10,431 bases of DNA from positions 1-10,431 of the forward strand of contig JAEZID010000082.1 of NCBI GenBank assembly GCA_023416195.1, in the 5' to 3' direction. The translations under genes were made by a program, and so were the position numbers. The notes below the pieces were generated by a model, which saw only the letters and a program-made list of their open reading frames with translations, did not search any database and was not told where the DNA came from. This DNA comes from Pseudomonadota bacterium. GTDB lineage: Bacteria; Pseudomonadota; Alphaproteobacteria; Azospirillales; Azospirillaceae. Shown piece after piece: positions 7,293-10,431 of the stretch (its first letter is position 1; each line of letters opens with the position of its first letter).

Positions 7293-8294
7293 ATGAGCGA
7301 ATCGACGACGGCGAACATTCCCTACGGCCGCCACCGGGAACGCAACGACCTGTCCCAGGTCCTGCCGCTGTCCACGCCCTTCTCCCTGCTGATCGACCCG
7401 TCGAACGGCTGCAACTTCCGCTGCGTGTTCTGCGCCACAGGGTCGCCCGACACGCTGAAGGAGATCGGCCGGCCGCGCGGGGCGATGAAATTCGACCTGT
7501 TCCGCAAGATCGTTGACGACCTCGCCGCCTTCGACGCGCCGCTGAAGTCCGTCCACCTCTACAAGGACGGCGAGCCGCTGGTAAACCCGCGCGTGGACCA
7601 CATGGTCCATCTGCTGAAGGCGCGCGGTCTCGCCCGCCATGTGGAGATGACCAGCAACGGCTCCCTGCTGACGCGGGAGCGGGCCGACGCGCTGCTGGAC
7701 GCCGGGCTCGACGCCATGCGGGTGTCGGTCTACGGGGCCAGCGACGCGATGTACAAGCGCGTCACGCGCAAGTTCGATTCCTTCCGGACGGTCGTGGACA
7801 ACGTCGCCTACCTGCACCGCCGCAAGACGGAGCTTGGCCGCGACTTCCACCTGCACTGCAAGATCATCAACGTGGAACTGACCGCCGAGGAGCGGCAGAC
7901 CTTCATCGACACCTTCGGCCCGATCAGCGACAGCATCTTCGTCCATCCGCTGCACGGGCAGGCGCTGGCGGAGGAGAGCGGTTTCGCCGCCGCCCCCGAC
8001 ACCGCGCGCAAGGTCTGTTCCGAGCCGTTCCTGAAGCTCGCCATCAACTTCAACGGCGAGGTGTCGGTCTGCTGCGCCGACTGGCGCATGGCGACCATCG
8101 TCGGCAACGTCGCCGAGGAACCGCTGATCGACATCTGGAACGGCGAGCGCCTGCGCGCCTTCCGCCTGACCCATCTGGAGGGCCGCCGCGACGAGCTTCC
8201 CGCCTGCCGCGATTGCAGCTATGTGCAGACTCTGCCTGCCGACAACAACCTCGACCCCTTCGCGGCGGAACTGATCGCAAAGTATCGGGGATGA
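7293..8294 (+). CDS. Radical SAM protein with SPASM-like C-terminal domain
   Basis: The 333-residue protein has the radical SAM signature CNFRCVFC (C40, C44, C47), which binds a [4Fe-4S] cluster and cleaves S-adenosylmethionine to a 5'-deoxyadenosyl radical. Conserved core elements follow: HLYKDGEPLVNP (88-99, the GGE-like motif) and MTSNGSLL (119-126). The C-terminal part has cysteines at 242, 260, 261, 305 and 308 in the arrangement CSEP...GEVSVCCADW...CRDC typical of SPASM/twitch domains, which hold extra Fe-S clusters. Such proteins modify peptides, enzymes or sugars; the substrate cannot be read from the sequence. No small precursor peptide gene is visible nearby. It is divergent from the sialidase-like gene, and similar proteins occur in surface-polysaccharide loci, so a glycan role is one possibility only. 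The ATG lacks a good Shine-Dalgarno. Confidence 0.88.
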   Translation: MSESTTANIPYGRHRERNDLSQVLPLSTPFSLLIDPSNGCNFRCVFCATGSPDTLKEIGRPRGAMKFDLFRKIVDDLAAFDAPLKSVHLYKDGEPLVNPRVDHMVHLLKARGLARHVEMTSNGSLLTRERADALLDAGLDAMRVSVYGASDAMYKRVTRKFDSFRTVVDNVAYLHRRKTELGRDFHLHCKIINVELTAEERQTFIDTFGPISDSIFVHPLHGQALAEESGFAAAPDTARKVCSEPFLKLAINFNGEVSVCCADWRMATIVGNVAEEPLIDIWNGERLRAFRLTHLEGRRDELPACRDCSYVQTLPADNNLDPFAAELIAKYRG

Positions 8295-8324
8295 CTGACG
8301 AACGCCAGAGAAGGAATAAGGAAT

Positions 8325-8446
8325 ATTCACCACAAAGACACTAAGACACAAAGATTTCCACAAAGAGGCGTGTCTTTTTCGGCGCGCCGCCCTCGCGAGA
8401 ACTCCTTAGTGACGTTCTTTGCGCCCTTTGTGTCTTTGTGGTGAAT
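8325..8446. repeat. 122-base inverted-repeat element (CACAAAG-type) in a convergent intergenic region
   Basis: A perfect 17-base terminal inverted repeat, ATTCACCACAAAGACAC at 8325-8341 with its complement at 8430-8446, bounds this stretch between the radical SAM and maoC stop codons. The left arm holds three direct copies of CACAAAG (8331, 8347, 8359) and the right arm two copies of CTTTGTG (8426, 8434). A further GTGTCTTT at 8370-8377 can pair with AAAGACAC at 8334-8341, giving an alternative fold. The centre contains the self-complementary CGGCGCGCCG (8380-8389) and CTCGCGAG (8392-8399). The arms are AT-richer than the window. There is no coding capacity. I recall similar CACCACAAAGACAC strings as intergenic repeats in many unrelated bacteria, but cannot verify that here. 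It may also terminate both convergent genes. Confidence 0.8.
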
Positions 8447-8475
8447 CGCCGACACAAAAAGATGCTTTTGGCGCT

Positions 8476-8925
8476 TCAGCCCGCCCCCCGCGCCGCGACG
8501 AGGTGGTTGAGCGTGATGGTCATCACCTCTTCCCCGCGCTGGTTCAGCGTGGTGTAGGCAAGCCGCACCGTGCCCCGGTCCCCGCGGCGGGACGGGATGG
8601 CCTCCTTCACCTCGACGCGGACGCGCAGCGTGTCGCCAGGGCGCACCGGGCGCAGCCAGCGCAGTTCGTCGCCGCCGGAACCGCCCAGGCTGGTGCCCGT
8701 GATGGCGCCGGTGTCGCGGAACAGGCGGAAGGTCAGGGACAGCGTGTGAAAGCCGCTAGCGATCAGCCCACCGAACGGCCCCTCGGCGGCGGCGACCGCG
8801 TCCATGTGGAACGGCTGCGGATCGAAACGCTGGGCGAAATCCATGATCTGGCTGTCGGTGACCGTCGCCCCTTCGGTCTCGATCACGTCGCCGACGTGGA
8901 AATCCTCGAAATACCGCCCGGCCAT
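8476..8925 (-). CDS. MaoC-family hot-dog dehydratase/hydratase
   Basis: The 149-residue protein matches single-domain MaoC/(R)-specific enoyl-CoA hydratases, which add water to trans-2-enoyl-CoA or related acyl-CoA thioesters in the cytoplasm. It begins GRYFEDFHVGDVIETEGATVT, a standard MaoC start. The hydratase motif FDPQPFHMD (34-42) supplies the catalytic Asp35 and His40, and GLIASGFHTLSL (53-64) is the conserved helix after it. LRPVRPGDTLRVRVEVKE (91-108) is the usual strand pair. The ATG at 8925 is preceded by AAAGGGGAGGGG, a strong ribosome site, and upstream in-frame codons run through the hairpin region and are unlikely to be coding. It follows the phzF-GNAT pair on the same strand but is separated by three hairpins. 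The exact acyl-CoA substrate is unknown. Confidence 0.9.
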   Translation of the reverse strand: MAGRYFEDFHVGDVIETEGATVTDSQIMDFAQRFDPQPFHMDAVAAAEGPFGGLIASGFHTLSLTFRLFRDTGAITGTSLGGSGGDELRWLRPVRPGDTLRVRVEVKEAIPSRRGDRGTVRLAYTTLNQRGEEVMTITLNHLVAARGAG

Positions 8926-8949
8926 GCCCCTCCCCTTTCTGGTTTTCAG

Positions 8950-8987
8950 ACGGCCGGCACATGAATGCTTCATGTTCGGCCGGCCGT
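8950..8987. repeat. Hairpin upstream of maoC (ACGGCCGGC stem)
   Basis: ACGGCCGGC (8950-8958) pairs with GCCGGCCGT (8979-8987), and ACATGAA (8959-8965) continues the stem with TTCATGT (8969-8975). A 3-base bulge lies on the right side and the loop is TGC. It ends 25 bases before the maoC ATG on the minus strand, so it would sit in the maoC mRNA leader. Confidence 0.65.
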
Positions 8988-8998
8988 ATGCCCCTCTC

Positions 8999-9019
8999 GC
9001 ACATGGCTGTGCCATGTGC
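8999..9019. repeat. Perfect 9-base hairpin in the maoC upstream region
   Basis: GCACATGGC (8999-9007) and GCCATGTGC (9011-9019) form a perfect stem with a 3-base loop. It lies between the two larger hairpins. It could be an operator or an mRNA structure. Confidence 0.6.
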
Positions 9020-9031
9020 TGCCGGGTTTTA

Positions 9032-9070
9032 ATCGCAGGCGTTTGATGGAAACCATCAAACGCCTGCGAT
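9032..9070 (-). terminator. 18-base perfect hairpin directly after the GNAT stop codon
   Basis: Bases 9032-9049 and 9053-9070 are perfectly complementary over 18 pairs with an AAA loop. On the minus strand the hairpin begins 1 base after the GNAT TGA (9074-9072) and is followed by TTAAAAC, a poor T tract. The position suggests a terminator or 3'-end protecting structure for the phzF-GNAT transcript, but the stem is longer than usual and could instead be a dispersed palindromic repeat. Confidence 0.5.
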
Positions 9071-9071
9071 A

Positions 9072-9542
9072 TCAGACGGCGCGCTCGTAGTAGTGGGCGC
9101 CGCACAGGGGCTTTGTAACGTAAGGGGCAACCTCGCGGAAACCCAGCGTATGGTAAAGGGTCCGCGCCGCCTGCATGGAGGTCAGCGTCTCCAGCCGCAA
9201 GGCCCGGTGCCCGGCCGCCCTGGCCGCGTCCAGCGCCGCCTCCGCCAGCGCCCGCCCCACCCGGCCGCGCCGGAATGCCGGGCGCACGAACAGCCGGCGC
9301 ATTTCCGCCGTCCCATCGCCGAGCGGCCGGACCCCAACGACGCCCGCCGGCTGCCCGTCCACGAAGGCCAGCAGCAGCGCGCCCTCCGGCCCGGCATAGG
9401 GACCCGGCAATCCGTCCAGTTCCGCCTGGAAACCGGCGAAGCAGGGCGAGTTGTCCTGCGACCGCTCATACTCCCGGAACAACGCCCGCGCCTCGTCGAG
9501 GTCGGCGGCGGTCCGGGCGGAGCGGATCGCGGATTCAGACAT
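9072..9542 (-). CDS. GNAT-family N-acetyltransferase
   Basis: The 156-residue protein has a single GNAT fold, which transfers an acetyl group from acetyl-CoA to an amine. The acetyl-CoA-binding motif A is clear: EMRRLFVRPAFRRGRVGRAL (80-99), with the RRGRVGRA pyrophosphate loop, followed by a helix rich in Ala. The C-terminal ARTLYHTLGFREV segment is the usual motif B with its tyrosine. The substrate is unknown. Its ATG (9542-9540) lies inside the end of phzF, giving an 8-base overlap (9535-9542) that suggests translational coupling. An 18-base hairpin follows its stop codon. Confidence 0.9.
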   Translation of the reverse strand: MSESAIRSARTAADLDEARALFREYERSQDNSPCFAGFQAELDGLPGPYAGPEGALLLAFVDGQPAGVVGVRPLGDGTAEMRRLFVRPAFRRGRVGRALAEAALDAARAAGHRALRLETLTSMQAARTLYHTLGFREVAPYVTKPLCGAHYYERAV

Positions 9543-10326
9543 GAATGGCGCCTTCCAGATAGAGCACGGCCTTGCCCGCGATCCTCACCCGGTCGCCGGC
9601 CAGTTCGCAGGACAGCACTCCGCCCCGCGCCGAGACCTGCCGGGCCTCCATGCGCGCCTTGCCCAGCCGCGCGGCCCAATAGGGGATCAGTGTGCAGTGG
9701 GCCGACCCGGTCACCGGATCCTCCGGTATGCCGCCGGCCGGCGCGAAGAAGCGCGACACGAAATCCACGCCGCCCGTCCCCGGCGCCGTGACGCACACGG
9801 CGAAGGCGTCCAAGCGGGCCAGGGCACTCATGTCCGGAGCCAGCGCCCGCACCGCCGCCTCGTCCTCATAGACGACCAGCAGATCGCGCGACTTCAGAAC
9901 CGCGACCGGCGCCGGCCCGCCGAGCGCCTCCAGCAGACCCGCCGGCGGTGCGGCCATCGGCTCCGGCGGACGGCTCGGGAAATCGAGCGTGAAGAGGTCG
10001 CCGTCGCGCGTCACGGTCAGGGAGCCGGCCTTGCGCGTGGCGAACTCCCAACGGGAGCGGCCGGGCTCGATGACCGTCGCCAGCACGAAGGCCGTCGCCA
10101 GCGTGGCGTGGCCGCACAGATCGACCTCCTCCGTCGGCGTGAACCAGCGCAGTTCATGCCCGGCGCCCCGGCGGACGAAGAAGGCAGTCTCCGCCAAGTT
10201 GTTCTCCGCCGCGATGGCCTGGAGCGTCGCGTCGGGCAGCCAGGAGTCCAGGGGAACCACCGCCGCCGGGTTGCCGGCGAAGACGGCGTCGGTGAAGGCG
10301 TCGACCTGATAGATGGGCAGGCGCAT
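9535..10326 (-). CDS. PhzF-family isomerase/epimerase-like protein
   Basis: The 263-residue protein belongs to the PhzF/diaminopimelate-epimerase-like fold family, named for the phenazine isomerase, although most members work on other small metabolites. Conserved signatures are present: the start YQVDAFTDAVFAGNPAAVV (6-24), AAENNLAETAFF (39-50) with the catalytic Glu46, CGHATLA (71-77) and EDPVTGSAH (about 207-215). The length is slightly short but normal for the smaller members. No other phenazine genes (phzABCDEG) are present, so phenazine production is not supported. It starts 24 bases after the stop of the preceding gene, with AGGGGAA upstream of the ATG, and overlaps the following GNAT gene by 8 bases, so the three look like one operon. 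Confidence 0.92.
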   Translation of the reverse strand: MRLPIYQVDAFTDAVFAGNPAAVVPLDSWLPDATLQAIAAENNLAETAFFVRRGAGHELRWFTPTEEVDLCGHATLATAFVLATVIEPGRSRWEFATRKAGSLTVTRDGDLFTLDFPSRPPEPMAAPPAGLLEALGGPAPVAVLKSRDLLVVYEDEAAVRALAPDMSALARLDAFAVCVTAPGTGGVDFVSRFFAPAGGIPEDPVTGSAHCTLIPYWAARLGKARMEARQVSARGGVLSCELAGDRVRIAGKAVLYLEGAIHV

Positions 10327-10350
10327 CGCGATGATTCCCCTGGATTGTCT

Positions 10351-10431
10351 TTACGGCTTCTCGGTGAAAAGGAAGGCCTGCTCGTGCCGCGTCATCCCCG
10401 CCTGCTCGTAGAAGGTGACGGCCTTGGGCGC
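10351..10431 (-). CDS. C-terminal end of a probable GNAT acetyltransferase (runs off the right edge)
   Basis: The last 26 codons before a TAA (10353-10351) read APKAVTFYEQAGM, then TRHEQAFLFTEKP. The A..FYE.AGM pattern is the usual end of GNAT proteins, where the Tyr helps acetyl-CoA binding. It is on the same strand as phzF and 24 bases ahead of it, so it is probably the first visible gene of that operon. The rest lies outside the window, so the family call is tentative. Confidence 0.6.
   Translation of the reverse strand, partial: APKAVTFYEQAGMTRHEQAFLFTEKP

Noticed and set aside
5958..8363. Minus-strand open frame of 801 codons
   Set aside because: It covers two well-supported genes in other frames (the propeller gene and the radical SAM gene on the opposite strand) and is low-complexity, Gly/Arg/Ala-rich.
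8325..8446. CRISPR-like array from the repeated CACAAAG motif
   Set aside because: The copies are only 7 bases, unevenly spaced and partly inverted, with no spacers of constant length and no cas genes.
9535..10326. Phenazine biosynthesis cluster
   Set aside because: Only a PhzF-family protein is present; the family is broad and no other phz gene is in the window.

Overview
The window looks like chromosomal DNA of a high-GC alphaproteobacterium, most likely Azospirillum or another Rhodospirillales. This rests on very GC-rich codon third positions, the hisZ-purA gene order, a SerC of the Methanosarcina/alphaproteobacterial type, and a TrkH-type potassium transporter. The genus is inferred from general family knowledge, not from a search.

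Layout from left to right. (1) The minus-strand block 1-1338 holds hisZ followed by the 5' end of purA, linking histidine and purine biosynthesis. (2) A minus-strand gene at 1563-2696 encodes an acidic, calcium-binding-type protein with a GFWKNH module and an EF-hand. It has a clear terminator, a plausible sigma70 promoter and an AT-rich 5' end unlike its neighbours. (3) After a 557-base gap, trkH runs on the plus strand (3254-4726). It converges on serC (4766-5926, minus), and a strong hairpin with a T run ends serC. (4) Upstream of serC on the same strand is a BNR/Asp-box beta-propeller protein annotated by family as sialidase-like (5999-7135). It is divergent from a radical SAM protein with a SPASM-like C-terminus (7293-8294). 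(5) The radical SAM gene converges on a MaoC-type hot-dog protein (8476-8925). Between them lies a 122-base inverted-repeat element. (6) The right end is a compact minus-strand group: the last codons of a probable GNAT protein, a PhzF-family protein and a GNAT acetyltransferase that overlaps phzF by 8 bases. Three successive perfect or near-perfect hairpins separate this group from maoC.

Most genes are ordinary housekeeping or metabolic functions. The less explained parts are the GFWKNH/EF-hand protein, the divergent radical SAM/beta-propeller pair, the inverted-repeat element at 8325-8446 and the hairpin cluster at 8950-9070. I see no CRISPR array, tRNA, rRNA, insertion sequence or phage gene, and nothing that amounts to a clearly new multi-gene system.
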